Assembly (NCBI GenBank): GCA_030562195.1
Contig: JAUJPP010000003.1
Span: forward strand, 22,165,398-22,229,397
Source: Nipponacmea schrenckii
Lineage: Eukaryota > Mollusca > Gastropoda > Lottiidae
Direction of reading: 5' to 3'
Length of the DNA: 64,000 nucleotides
Positions 1 through 12,400 of the stretch are shown here, piece by piece; positions within the stretch are counted from its first letter, which is position 1, and every line of letters starts with the position of its first letter. The notes under the pieces are model-generated. The model was not told where the DNA came from. It saw only the letters and a program-made list of their open reading frames with translations, and made no database searches. The position numbers and the translations under genes were made by a program.

Positions 1-220
1 AAATGACACTAGTCTATGATATGTGTGACAGCACCAGTATATCTCAGTGATATATTCGGAGGGCAGAAAAAAATTAATAAATAACTTTAATACCAGAATT
101 TAAATCACCCATGTATATAAACTGTGTAGGATTATACACATTACATTCTGTAAAGCTATACTAGCTTGCAAAACACCGATCGAAAGAATTAAACAGTTTT
201 AAATTTAAAATTGCCCCATT
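1..220. other. Unique AT-rich flank, no gene seen
   Basis: Ordinary AT-rich sequence with stops in all frames. No gene, RNA or repeat can be supported here. Confidence 0.5.
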
Positions 221-716
221 CGGTTAGCAGTCATTTAGACAGTCAGATAAGCACATGTCATTTAGGCACAGTGTTATTTGGGCAAAGCAATTTAGGCACA
301 CTTTCAATTAGCACTCTTTTTTAGGTACACTAGAATTCGACCCACTGTCATTTAGGCACAGCAATTTTTTACAGCCCTGTTCCCCCTTGTCAGTGATGCT
401 GGTCTGAGGGACTCACTTGGAAAAAGCGTCTAGCTATACGGATGGAACAATAAAACGAGGCATCGTGTGTTACAGGCTGTGCTTACCAGGTGACAGTTAA
501 GTCGGTAGCAAAAATAAGACGTGTCTGGACATGTGTGAATGCGTGCCTAACTGAAAATTTGGGCAAACGAATGTTGACATAATTTATGGGGTGCTTTAAT
601 AAATGTGTGTCTAGTTGAAGGTGTGCCAAATTGAAGGTGTGCCTAAAAAGAGTCTGTCGAATTAAAAGTGTGCCTAAATAACATATGCTTTTCTGTCCGT
701 GTGCTTAATTCGGTTA
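221..716. mobile_element. Foldback-type inverted-repeat element with sub-repeated arms
   Basis: The left arm (about 221-360) and right arm (about 530-716) are imperfect reverse complements. The clearest paired stretch is AAGCACATGTCATTTAGGCA on the left against AAGCATATGTTATTTAGGCA in the reverse complement of the right. A second pair is TTTAGGCACACTTTCAATT against TTTAGGCACACCTTCAATT. Each arm is itself built from degenerate copies of a unit of about 10-20 bp containing TTTAGGCACA. The unpaired centre (about 361-529) has no open frame. Arms made of short repeats flanking a non-coding loop are typical of foldback or MITE-like elements. I could not identify target-site duplications, so the exact ends are uncertain. 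Confidence 0.6.
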
Positions 717-767
717 CCGCTCGGATACTTTTGTAAATTCCCGTTACCCCAATTTAAAATGGACAGG

Positions 768-853
768 ATACGAATGTTTATGAGCAATATTGTGGACGGA
801 CATGGGTGACCGCAATATACGCTCCACATTTCCTGTGGGCGTATAGAAATGAT
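768..853 (-). mobile_element. End fragment of the ATATGCCCAC-ended dispersed element
   Basis: Read on the minus strand from about 850 down, this has TATACGCCCACA, then GCGTATATTGCGGT, then GTCCGTCCACAAT. The same ordered blocks occur on the + strand at 61369-61450 (TATATGCCCACATATAATG, ACGTATATTGCGGTTGACC, then a GTCC run and CCACAATTG). Only the left 65-85 bp of the element is present, so this is a truncated or heavily decayed copy. It lies about 50 bp beyond the foldback element at 221-716, suggesting nested or clustered insertions. Confidence 0.6.
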
Positions 854-1236
854 TTTTTTTTTGTAAAATGACGGATAAACAAGTTTCGGCTATTAGATGT
901 GTATATATTTTATGGAATGCACACAATCAATACCCTACTTTGTTTCTGTAAATTGGCTTAAATGAACTACGGTACCTTCTTTTACAATTTAGCTACGTAT
1001 TTGGAAGTTGATTCTTCATTCTATGACCAGGGCTATAGGAACAGAAAAATCCACCGAATTCTCATTGCCAAAATTCCTTAAATATGTAGAAATGAAGGGA
1101 TTTTTGTATGTCAATGTCAAAACTTTATACCTCCTAGACGATTTTCACTGGTCACGGGGGAGCAAAATAAATGTTTTCGTCAAATAAACCTGACCATCGT
1201 ATACATAAACGATATTGCTGTCCAGAATGATCTCAG

Positions 1237-1689
1237 ATGCTCAAATATCTTTCGCAATTTTCAAAATTTCCCTGGGGGGGGGGGGAGAGGAGGAAACCCC
1301 CAAAACCCTCACAAACGAAAACCAAAGGCATCCTGAATCTAATAGAATTAAATTACATGTACCCCTCGCAGGTTTTTGTTAGCTTTCTATGGTTGTTTAG
1401 GACGAAAGTAGGATTATTGGAATCTTACGATCGAGCCAACGGCACAATCATGATCCCTCTATGTAGGCCTATTGCATTCTATTCTTGGACATTGTCAGCC
1501 TACAGAGATGATGGTGGGAAATGTCAATTAAATATTTGCGAGCGTGAGCGAAGGACAACTTTGCTGAGATACAAACAGCCAGCTCCCCCCGAACCAAGCC
1601 AAAACTTCGAACCAAAGATTGACTCACCATTACAGGTTAAGATTCCAGAGTACCAGATCCCACCCAGGCCATCGATTATAAACAGTTAA
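1237..1689 (+). CDS. Hypothetical 150-codon frame, probably not a gene
   Basis: An open frame of 150 codons starts at ATG 1237. It runs through a 12-G homopolymer at about 1274-1285 and ends at TAA 1687. I recognise no family, signal peptide or ordered domain. The N-terminal part over the G run reads WGGGERRKPPKPSQ, a low-complexity artefact of the homopolymer, and the C-terminal part is proline-rich (about residues 115-147). It has no visible neighbours and no convincing splice sites. Its length is only modestly above chance for a slightly more GC-rich patch. It could be a decayed transposon remnant or chance. Confidence 0.12.
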   Translation: MLKYLSQFSKFPWGGGERRKPPKPSQTKTKGILNLIELNYMYPSQVFVSFLWLFRTKVGLLESYDRANGTIMIPLCRPIAFYSWTLSAYRDDGGKCQLNICERERRTTLLRYKQPAPPEPSQNFEPKIDSPLQVKIPEYQIPPRPSIINS

Positions 1690-4600
1690 AATAAATGTTT
1701 AGGTTCCACCTACTACTACAGGACTAGTCTGGACATACTATTTCTATTTTTAGCTATTTTACCTATTAATCACTCAATCAGTTAGGTCCACAGTACTGTT
1801 AGTATTAATAACACTTGATTAACTCGATTTACGCTTTTTACCTCAGGCTAGAATTAGATGCAACAGATGCAAAATTGTTTTGAAAGCTAAGGCCACATAT
1901 CTTTTCGACTTAACCACCATCTACAATGGTTGTGTTACAGAATCAAGGAAAGGAGAGTCATTCTGCAAAGATAGCAATATTCAAGTATTGATAATTGAAA
2001 ACGATTTTTTTTCTCATAACAGTTACTAATTTGCCTTCAGTTCAATGCCGAGAAATCTGCATTTCAAAGAATATAATATTGGCAAAGCTTTCTGTTAATT
2101 TATGTATAAATAGCTCAAGAATTAGAATTTTAACCATTTCTGATTTTAAATTATGATCGACAGCCACCCGAATTAGGAAAGCTTTCCATAAGGGTATTTT
2201 ATCTTTGGAGCCGGAAGAAGTAAGGCAATGTTTTCTAGATCTGGTTTTTCCCAGGATAGGTCTAGGTTATTTATAACTAGAATTTACCTAGAAACTTGAT
2301 GGAATAAATACTAAGACTTGAAATAGTCTAATTAAAAGATAATCCTTTTGATTACTTTTTCTTCATCTGAAAGTGTAAGGTTTCAAAATATTTATACTTA
2401 TGAGAAAATGGGGTCAATTTATCTTACAAATTTAACTTGTTATAGTATCTGTTTATTATCAATTTATTCTTTGTTAGAATATATAACAATATCGACGCAG
2501 GGGATGAGTTGCTCTCATTCTAATAAATGCAGTTATATATTGCCCTCTACCAGAGCATTCCGATCTGCGACCTACCAGTTAATCGCTGTTGTTAGTAGTC
2601 GATCGATTTGATCGTTAATGGATCCTTACCATAAATGCAGCCTATATTAAACCTGAAGCTTAAAATGACTATTATGAACAGACCTATAGTCAGGCTTGAT
2701 TGTATATCCGTATTATATCCTCAATGGGTATGTTCTTAGTTCAAATGAAATTGTTCGGTTGTCAGAATATATTCAGGCGGGCAATCCATTTTTTTTTTGT
2801 AGTAGATTGCATAGTTACAGGCCTGGTTGTAAAGCGCAATGAATAAAGCTGCACAGAACCTTGTTCCCAAACTCCCCTCTTTAGATAATCTATGTTATCT
2901 TTTTTTATGAGTAAATGTGTTTTTATACAACCTTTTACACAAATGTGTCCAGAAAGCCAGAAGACATATCTAACTTTGGTGAAGAAGGCCGATTGTAATT
3001 AGTAATTTTTAGAAAGTTTAGGATTAGTAAACTTGCCATTGATTCTATAATTTATTTTCACTCACTTACACAATAAGTTTCTGGCACAAAATGATATAAT
3101 ATATATTTTGTCTGGATTTTGAACTATTTTTTGTTCCTAAAAAATCTTTCATTGCCAAATTGAATGTTTAAAATTTTTAGACACTCATGAACGTTCTATG
3201 TGCTTTTCAGATCCTCCAATTTAAGGCGCTTAAACCGAATCTTTTACCTACTATACACATAGTCAAATTGTAACTCATGTAAAGAAAGCTTCAAATCAAT
3301 TAAGTCAAATGAGAAATCTGAAGAAATAAAATATATGCACCCTTTGGAATGAATAGCCTGACTTTGATGGTGTATATTACCATTAGATTATGGAGTGATT
3401 TGGCTTTGTATTTATGAATTAGTTCTAGATAATTTGTTGTCTGTGGGTATTTAACCATCGATTATTGCCTGTCAGTCGGGAATCAAGCAGAATTTATTGT
3501 TATGTTCTCTTAGTGATGTTATGTTTGGCAGAAAATCGAACAATTCGTACCGTGGTTCAAAGAAAACATTTGATAAAATTTAGGTCAAATAACTTTAAAT
3601 AGGTCATTGATAAACGTTATTGCACCATTCTTATATGAATGCATCTTGCGATGTCTTAAATTTATAATTTTCAGGTAGTCTAATAAACCAACCGTATTAT
3701 ATCTCATTGACCAATTTCCGTGAAAATTCTTGTAATAATGTAGTAAATTTTTGTCAAGGAAACCAAGTTATTTACAGTAAATAAATAGAAGTCTTTGTAT
3801 TTTGATTCCATTATTGTTTCACTCATTTCCCAGCTGAGAATCAGTTAAATGAATGTTTGCTGAATATGTTTACGCGTATAGACCTACAGGTGGTTCCACA
3901 CACTCGCCCTAAAATACCATTCCTTAGAATTCCAAAAAATCAACAACGGCTCTCTATTGAAGAATTGTGTCATGTTTATTAGAATTCCAGGTTTCTCTTG
4001 TAGAATCCAGACAACTGTTATTATAGATGGTTTTACTGGGCATTATAATCATTATTTCATGGTATTTAACATGGCATATAAATATACCCTAGTCTTTCTA
4101 CAAACACTGCTAACTTAATAGATATTTTTGGCCCAAAAAATGAATACGATTCAATATAAGCAGAGATCTGGAAGCAGTGCTAGAGATGGAACTTTAACGC
4201 TACATGAATATATAGTGTCAACTCCCTAGCCTAAGTAGAAGAGAGAAGACCAGAGAGTTTCATCAGGTGTGCTGAAAGCGTTTTAAACCATACGTCATTG
4301 TTGGTTTACAATCCACATAGTTATATGATGTAATTTATATGGATAAAATCCTTTGAACTTTCTGAAGGTTAGATATGGTAGTACAATGGTATCACTATAG
4401 GAGAGCTTGGAACATCCAGTCATTCAAGGAAAGCCAGTCGATATTGTTATCACCGAAGCGAAACACTTAATAGTACGTGCATGCCACATGCAGAGTATCT
4501 ATTTTGAAGTAAATTGTTCCATTTGGTTAGCTGTGTGGGTGGAATACTGAACATACTGTGTAGTGATGAAAGTTAAATGACATATAGTCTTGTTCAGTGA

Positions 4601-7600
4601 TTGTTTTCAAGTTTCACAAGTTCAAAATCGTTTATATAGGAACATCAGAAATGAGCCAAGAACAAATGCTCTAATCATCTCAAACGAAAGTAAGAATGAA
4701 ATAAACTACTTCATTTAATACTATAATGGTTACCCAATTGTAATTCAGGATAAAATCACTTGCTTTAATGTGCCTTAACACTAAATAGGATAAAACTCCA
4801 TCACAGTCTTTTAACTAAAAAATAATTGATGTGGATAGTGCCTTTTATAATATAAACTTTTAACACCGTCTTTGGGAAAAAACCCAAAACTAATATAATT
4901 GGGATAAAAAGGGTAAAAAGTTTTTTGGTAATTTTTAAACATTGTAAGGATTAGTTTTTGTTCTTTAGTAAATGTACCAGGAAATTAAAAAAATTGGTTG
5001 CAATGGAAAAAATTTTCCGGTTTAAATTTTTTTTTAAGTTTATATTGGACACAAAACCTATTTTACTTAAAAGACCCGGATTAACATTCGGTTTAACTTT
5101 TTAAATTGCTTCTTTTTATAGAAGTAGTACCCTATTTATACACAAAACCCTTTTTCTTACCAAAAACAAAACACTCAAATTTTTTAAAGCCGTTTAAATG
5201 TCCAAACTGGATGTGAAAACTCACTTGTTTGTTATAAAAGAAAAGTTACTTTATTTTATGTAGTATACAAGTGCGTGAATGTTAAGATTCCTTTGTTCTC
5301 TTGACTGTTGTCTTCAAAATTATACCAAAACATGGTATTAGTCTTTTCTTTTGATATGATTATAAGTTTGTTTTGGAACTCTTGTCTAGTTTTGTTTGTA
5401 AACCAACGGTGTAAAAATTAAATTGTTTTGTTTTCTGTGGATGCCTATTACTCATACAGTATACCGATTTCTGATAATGTACTCGAAGACTGTCCCTGTG
5501 ATTCAGCACCATTGTTCTTCACTCTATGGTAGTATAGTCTTGACATTTTGCTAACCTGGACTTAAAATAACATTGTTGTTACATCATTGTTACATGAAGA
5601 AAGTGGTTTAAAACTCTTGGCATTTCTTGCTTAATTTGTAAGCCAGTGATCTTAGAATAGCACACATCATAACTTTCAAAAACAACGTCATTGCTACTTT
5701 ATATAACTGTTAAACTTTTGAGATGTGCTAAAGGAGGAATTGTGTTTGATCGGAGTGTAATTCCCTTTTCAGGAAGTCTGATAGCCTAACGGTGTAAAAA
5801 TCTTTATCAGAATCAAACTTTGTGTCTAATGTTATACCTCGACTAGGTTTACACAACATGCTGATATTTTAAACTTTGTGTTAATAAACTAAAATTTGAT
5901 TTTGTAAACTCCCGCTGACAGCATAGGTTAATATTTGCACCAAATGTATCGACTCAGTCTGGAGAATTTTATATATTCAGAAGTATGTGTCTGATAATAC
6001 CTCACTGAATAAAAACATTTTGAAACACGTGCGCACAGTTGTAAAGAGAATAGTGTCTGTATGATACCCAAGTGAATTCTCAAAAGACGAAAGAAAATCT
6101 TAAACGTTGATATTAAAGAAGATAATTTCATACGACATATTCAACTTTATATATATTTGTACTCGGAGAACAGGAGCAAATTTTGTGTTGTGAAAAGGCT
6201 TAAGTTTTACTGTAGAGTTATAGTCATCATATGTATCTATGTGGTTTACCTATATTTAAAAAAAAAGAATTATCGGTTTGAAAGTCGGTGATATTGAAGT
6301 GTTTTTACATCGAATGTGTGAGATTGTGACAAGCTATGAGCTGTGCAAGTATTGATAGAAAAAGGAATGCAGTAGGGTAAGTACTTGAAATAATACTTCC
6401 AGATAGTTTAAATCGCAATTCTCGTTTTAAACATTCACGATACATCAAACTGTTATTTACAGCATATTGATTAACACATACAGAAAAGATGAAATATCAT
6501 CCAAACATAGATGGGGAAGTATCTACAACATGTCATCAAAATTTCAAATTTAATAAGATTAAACAATATAGACCATACGACTATTAATTGCATTTTGCTG
6601 CTGTTAGAAACAGTGGCATTAAATGGACCTTCCAAAATCATTTCCATGAAATAAACTGAGAGATTTCAAAAACTACGACAAAATGGATTGATAAATTAAA
6701 GGGAAATTGAAACAATGATGTTTGGTAATTGTTTTCTAAAGGTATGTGAATCCGGATATCTTCAGGTTTGAACCAAACAATAGGACATATGTTATAAGTT
6801 ACTGTAGAAAGTATTAAGAATTACCTTGACTATTAGAGATAAATAACATACATCATTATCTAGCCTGGTCTGTAATAAGTTGGTTGTTTATGGTATTTAG
6901 ATGATTTCGTACAAAACATAACTTAAACAGTGGTATGTCTTGGGGGTTATCAGACAATAGGTTAAAGATGCTACAATTCTCATTGGAATACTGATCGGTT
7001 GAATAAACAACAGATACGTTTTCTCATACTTTTCACAATAAGATGCAAAACGATGAACGTGCAATCACATACGAAAAACATCATTTCATTTTATTTCCCA
7101 ATTTCATTTTATTTTCAAAAACATCCCCCTTTGAAAGAAAGTGTTTTAGTCCACACTAAATTCACTTACTCTCAAAACGGGCTGTTCTTTGGCACTAAAC
7201 GACCTATGACCTCTAGACGCTTGCAGACTGAAGCAATAGCCAGCACTTTGACCACTTCCGCTATCACTGTAGAGTTTAAACAAATTATACCGTCTTCTCA
7301 AAGTTGCAACCTTCTATTACTTACCCAAAGTTTAAAATGTTGAGGTAGTTTATCTGAATGAACAATAAGTATATATGTGATATAATGAACTACTTGTGCT
7401 TTAAGTCCAGTTATAAAATGACTTGATTAGCTTGGATGGAAAAGAAATATTTAATTATTTTGGGAAAAGAATTAACGGCTTTTTGTCATATCCTTATTAT
7501 TACACATGTAATGTGTTTGTAAAACCTTTCATGTAAAAACTGTGAGATCAGCGTAATGTCATATCACTTCGTAAAGCTCCCACAGATCCTGCCTAAATAT

Positions 7601-8739
7601 TATTTGTTAATAATTCCCAAGGTATAGGACTGTACTAAATGAATGATATGTAATGGTATTCTCTAATGAGTAAATATTGGTAAATATTAATATGTAATCA
7701 GTTTCTCGGATTCCCTGATGGTTTCAGCATTAAAAACTGTGCCAAATAATCTGAATGTTATCTTGTTAATACTGACCTATAATGTTAATGGTTTCTATGT
7801 ATGGGTGATTTGGGACACCATTGGGGTTCTTTGTTTTACTTGCTTGTTCCTCGATGAGCAAGCCAGAAGTTTATTAAAGAACATCATATATTCCAATCCC
7901 GCATTATATCTATATTACTTTGCACGCGTTAGACTGTATTAGAGACAAAAGTCCCAATATTGCTACTGTTGAAATTTCCAGATCTATATTCTGATGCTTA
8001 ACATTTACATTAAGTAGGTCTAAAACTTTTCTTGCTATCCAGTTCTTCAAAAGTGATATACATTGTATGCTTACGTATATCTTTTTTCATGGGACTTTAT
8101 CCCGGCGTATTTTAAGAATTTTCAAAGCCAATTTTGTTATAATGTTTGGTACCTATTCAAAGCTGAACCATTAATAAGTCCATACAAAAATACACTATAC
8201 TGGCGGGCAGCATATTCAGATGTAAAACAAAATCATATCACGCAAACCTTCATTCCATTGTTACGGAAATCAGTTCATTTGAAAAAAAATCTAGGTTAAT
8301 TTAGCCAATTATGACTTCGTACCAAAGTGGAATACGTCTCGTACAAAGATAACGCCAAATTGGACAATTTATAAACGATTAAGATATACAGAGGTTTATG
8401 ATATCCTGTGGGGTCACAGACATCTTAATTAAATCAAATATAACCCCACGGTGAGTGTCTCAGATGTTGTGCCAGTCCATATCGTTAAATTTACGTTATA
8501 TCACGAACACTGGCTATTCATACGTGCTAAACGCAGGTCAACATATAATGACACAGGTGAAGCATTTTATGTCAGTTCAAAATGTTTGTGTTTTCACAGC
8601 CATATATCATTATGATGTTCATCGACCTAGTTCCGTAGCAGAGCGCTTTTTGAGAATTATTTTTGTCTTCACTAACACCATTCGTCTTTTGATGAATACT
8701 TTGATGACTAATGAAATGCCATGTTACGTTTTCCCTCCA
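1690..8739. other. Unique AT-rich sequence, no supported gene
   Basis: Both strands carry dense stop codons. The few frames of 60-114 codons (for example 2348-2611, 5928-6131, 6999-7343, 7718-7942 and 8063-8299) show no recognisable domains and are expected by chance in sequence of this composition. The one local anomaly is the low-complexity patch at 4855-5215, listed separately. Confidence 0.5.
4855..5215. other. Low-complexity patch of stretched A, T, C and G runs
   Basis: Almost every block here is a short homopolymer run, such as GGGAAAAAACCCAAAA, GGGATAAAAAGGGTAAAAAG, AAAAAATTTTCCGG and AAATTTTTTTTTAAG. The texture differs sharply from both flanks and has no coding potential. It may be a low-complexity segment or a stretch of poorly corrected sequence in which homopolymers were lengthened. 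Confidence 0.4.
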
Positions 8740-9432
8740 TTCAAATACCAGTGTAAGTTATCCAGGAGTATGAGCGTTATCATCAAATCAAATGAGTCGA
8801 TATGTTGTCCAAGTGTAGATTTGTATCCTTTATTCAAATACCTAAATAAGTTATTCAGTACCTAATCATCTATACCTGAAGACATTATTCGGGCGTAGAG
8901 GTGGTACTAACACTGAGACGTAAAGACTGTACAAGTTATCCAGTACATGCATGTAAATCGACTCAAATTCCTTAATAATCTACCCAGTACATGTATATCG
9001 AATCAAATTCCTGAATAAAATACCCAGTACATGTATATCGAATCAAATTCCTGGATAAATTAACCAGTACATGTATATCAACACAAAAACCTAAATACGT
9101 CATTCGGTATATCAACTCAAAAACATGATTAAGTTATTCAGTATATCAACTTAAATACCTGAATATCCAGTATATCAACTCAAATACCTGAATAAGTTAT
9201 CCAGTGTATATACCTTATCCAGTATATTAATTCAAATACTGAATAAGTTGTCCAGTATATCAACTCAAATACTGCAATAAGTTATCCAGTATATTAACTC
9301 ACTCATATACATGAATAAGATATCAGATATCCAGTATATCAACTCAAATACTTGATAAGTAATCTAGCTTATGAAATACCTGAATACGTAAGCCAGTATT
9401 TTAACTCATATACCTGAATAAGTTACCCAGAA
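8740..9432. repeat. Degenerate minisatellite, unit about 33 bp
   Basis: The recurring core is CCAGTATATCAACTCAAATA followed by CCTGAATAAGTTAT. From 8933 to 9432 it repeats in imperfect units of about 25-45 bp. Early copies have GTACATGTATATCGAATCAA (about 8986-9100) and later copies have GTATATCAACTCAAATACCTG. Two more diverged copies appear upstream, at about 8740-8770 and 8833-8862. The upstream copies overlap the 3' end of the chance frame 8455-8865, which argues against that frame being coding. Unit lengths vary by many indels, so the array looks old. Confidence 0.75.
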
Positions 9433-12400
9433 CCAAGTTTAGAACACACTGATCTAACCTTTAGAACTATAAAGTAGATAGAATCTAGTCTAATAACAGA
9501 TTAGGTGAATCTTTAAGATCCTAAAACGATTCACCACATCAAAATATCAAAGTTAGCGTTGGGTGATGACAGTTGATCTGTTAAAATCTAATATCTGTTC
9601 AGATCCTGCCAAACTTACTTTCTTTTTTTTCTGTTATACGATGATGTCTAAATCGACGTGAATACTGTTTTTATATTGTGCACGACTCCAAGAGCATGTC
9701 GAACTTTTCTGTCCGGGTAAATACGCACCATATCTGTGTCAAGAAAAACAAACACATCACAGTGTTCACTATGAAAATGAAATGAAAATGGTGTATCATA
9801 TTTGTCTAATTTTGACGGTGGAATGAAAAGTAAAAACCTAACCCCCCTCAGGGTGCAGATGACAAACCAGGTAATAAGAACGATATCACGTTTTGCAAAA
9901 TATGCAAAAAGTCGATATATTGTGCTCAGAAGGCGTGTTTATTAAATAATTTGTGTACTGTCTGATAATGATCCCATAGAGGACTGATAAGTCCAGTAGA
10001 GTCGGTTTGTGTACTAAACAAAAATAGCTTACAATATTTGAAATATAATGAATATCGCTGTACGCCTTCTGAAGAAATCAATCTTGAATAATGAAAAGAA
10101 AAAAGAAGAAAGTTGTCATCACCTAATCTGTTAAAATCATCAAAGTAAATGATGTTTTAAGTAATTTGGATACAAATATCTCGACCTAAAAACAACATTC
10201 TTCCTACATTATTTGATATGTTTATGGTACTCAAGAATCTCTCTTTACAGATAGATCAATCAATCGAAGCTGTTATTGAACACGAATATGATAGTGAGTA
10301 TCAGATCGCAGTATATTCCATCTTCCATCTACATCGTACATTCTAGTAAGTAATTTAGTCAGACGGATTTTTCTCCCCTTTATTTCTTGTGCTCAAAGGA
10401 TATACTGGAGAGATCAATCAATAGATCGAAGTGCTTTTTAAGCAGGTGTTTATAAAATTAGGTGAGTATCATATATGTGCTTATGTTTTCCATTGTGAAT
10501 CTGACCAAAAGGCCCATCAAAGGCTACTAGTAGACAAGTATCCTTGGATTATAAAATGATCGCAACTTTGTGTGGGTACTTTACAAGTTATTCGGACGTA
10601 AAACTCCCAAGGAACAACGTTTTCTTATATCTGTGAGTATCATTTGATTTTCCTTGGTCTACTGTCCACCTCGAAACTCAGAATTATCATCGAGTTATGA
10701 GTTTTAAGGTGTTGGAAAACGAATAAACAGTGAAAAGCTTTTTAGTAGAAATCACTAATTGACTTAGCACATACCCATCAATAGGTCTTAAAGGTATTTT
10801 CATATCTATTCCGTTTAATCCTGAATCGATTTAACTTAATCAGAAACAAGGTATACTGGAGTAGTCTAAACTAAATCACATGTGCTTATATCTTTGACCT
10901 ACTATGTACATTATGTTCATATTGCCCTAATATTACATCACAGAGAACAAGCGAACTAGTACTGGATACCAGATGAAGTTTATCAATTCGTGATGCCCAA
11001 CAGTGGTATTAATTGTGTATTATTTATACAAACCTCTTAAAATTTTTTATCATATTTAGATGGACCTCACAGTGTGTCTACTGTCAATGTAGGTTTTGTT
11101 TGTCAAAGTGGCACACCAATCGTTGTAAGCTAAAATACATGTAGACCAAATATGAAATTAGTGCAAACATAACCTTAAGTGTTTAGAAATACATCACGTA
11201 ATATTAAAAACCTTTTCATCAAACCAAAATGTGTATGTTTAGATACACAATCACTTTCTTTCTGAACACAAAATATAACCTAAACCATCAAGTAATGTTT
11301 ACTCAAACATATTTGACTACTTTACAAATAAAACAACCAGCAGTATTTTATTCATTTTGACCCAGATACCTAGATGTTCCAAATAATCCAATGTGGCTGC
11401 AATATGCCCACTGTGAACTTGTAAACATCCTTTACTTGGTGGTAATACAATATCAAGTTTATTGTGGTCTTAAGATATAGCTTTCTAGAAGGGAAGTAAC
11501 CATGCTAGGACTATTAATCACGAAGATCGAATTGTTCAACAGGTTTGTAATCAGAAACGAAAATCTACCATACAATTGTGTTACTATTATGATGGTTGTG
11601 TAAATGTAAATATAAGAGTTTGTGGGGACACATAAAGCCTCTCGCCAGCAAGGTTTAATTTGTTATGGGAAAAAAATTATGACTCCCGACCCAAATCACA
11701 ATTTTCATATTCATATTTGATAAATTGATATGAATTTATGTTTAGGTGATGATAGTAAAAAAAAAATGCCCGACGCAGTTGCTTCAAATTGGCCGATGGA
11801 ACCGTTTTGGCACATCTGCGTCTTTTGTAAAATTCAATTCAAATAAAACATTTTAACACATTAGGCATTAGTGTAAAACCTGATAAAAACTTTTTACGTT
11901 TACTAGCTTGAATATCTTGACAATGTAACTAGTGTACCAAGATTATGTGGTTGGGTATCTATAGATAGTTCTTTACTTGCCCAAAGAGTACAAATCAATC
12001 CAATAAGGTATCCAACAGTTACTTGGGTGTTGCTTTTGAGTTTAGTATAAATTGTCTCATATATTATTATGATATACCAAAAATAGAAAAAATGATGTGT
12101 GTCCCTTCTTCATCACTGTTATAGGTACGATATCTTGTGATGCCTTCAATACCACGTAATAATTATCATTTTCTTTATCAACTCTTCGTGGAGGTGCGGT
12201 AAAATATCCACCAAGTTAACTTGTCTTCAACTTCTTCTGATTCCGGTAATCATATTATGACCGCCGTAATAGTCATCATTTCTGAAGACCATAGTATCCA
12301 AAATCCATTATAAGTTAACACGAATTGGACAAATGTAAATACGATAAAAAAATATTACCTGTCCATGTATGTACACTTGAGTAGGTATCATGCCACAAAT

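Noticed and set aside
8455..8865. 136-codon frame
   Set aside because: Length is within chance expectation, there is no domain, and its 3' part runs into the degenerate 33-bp minisatellite.
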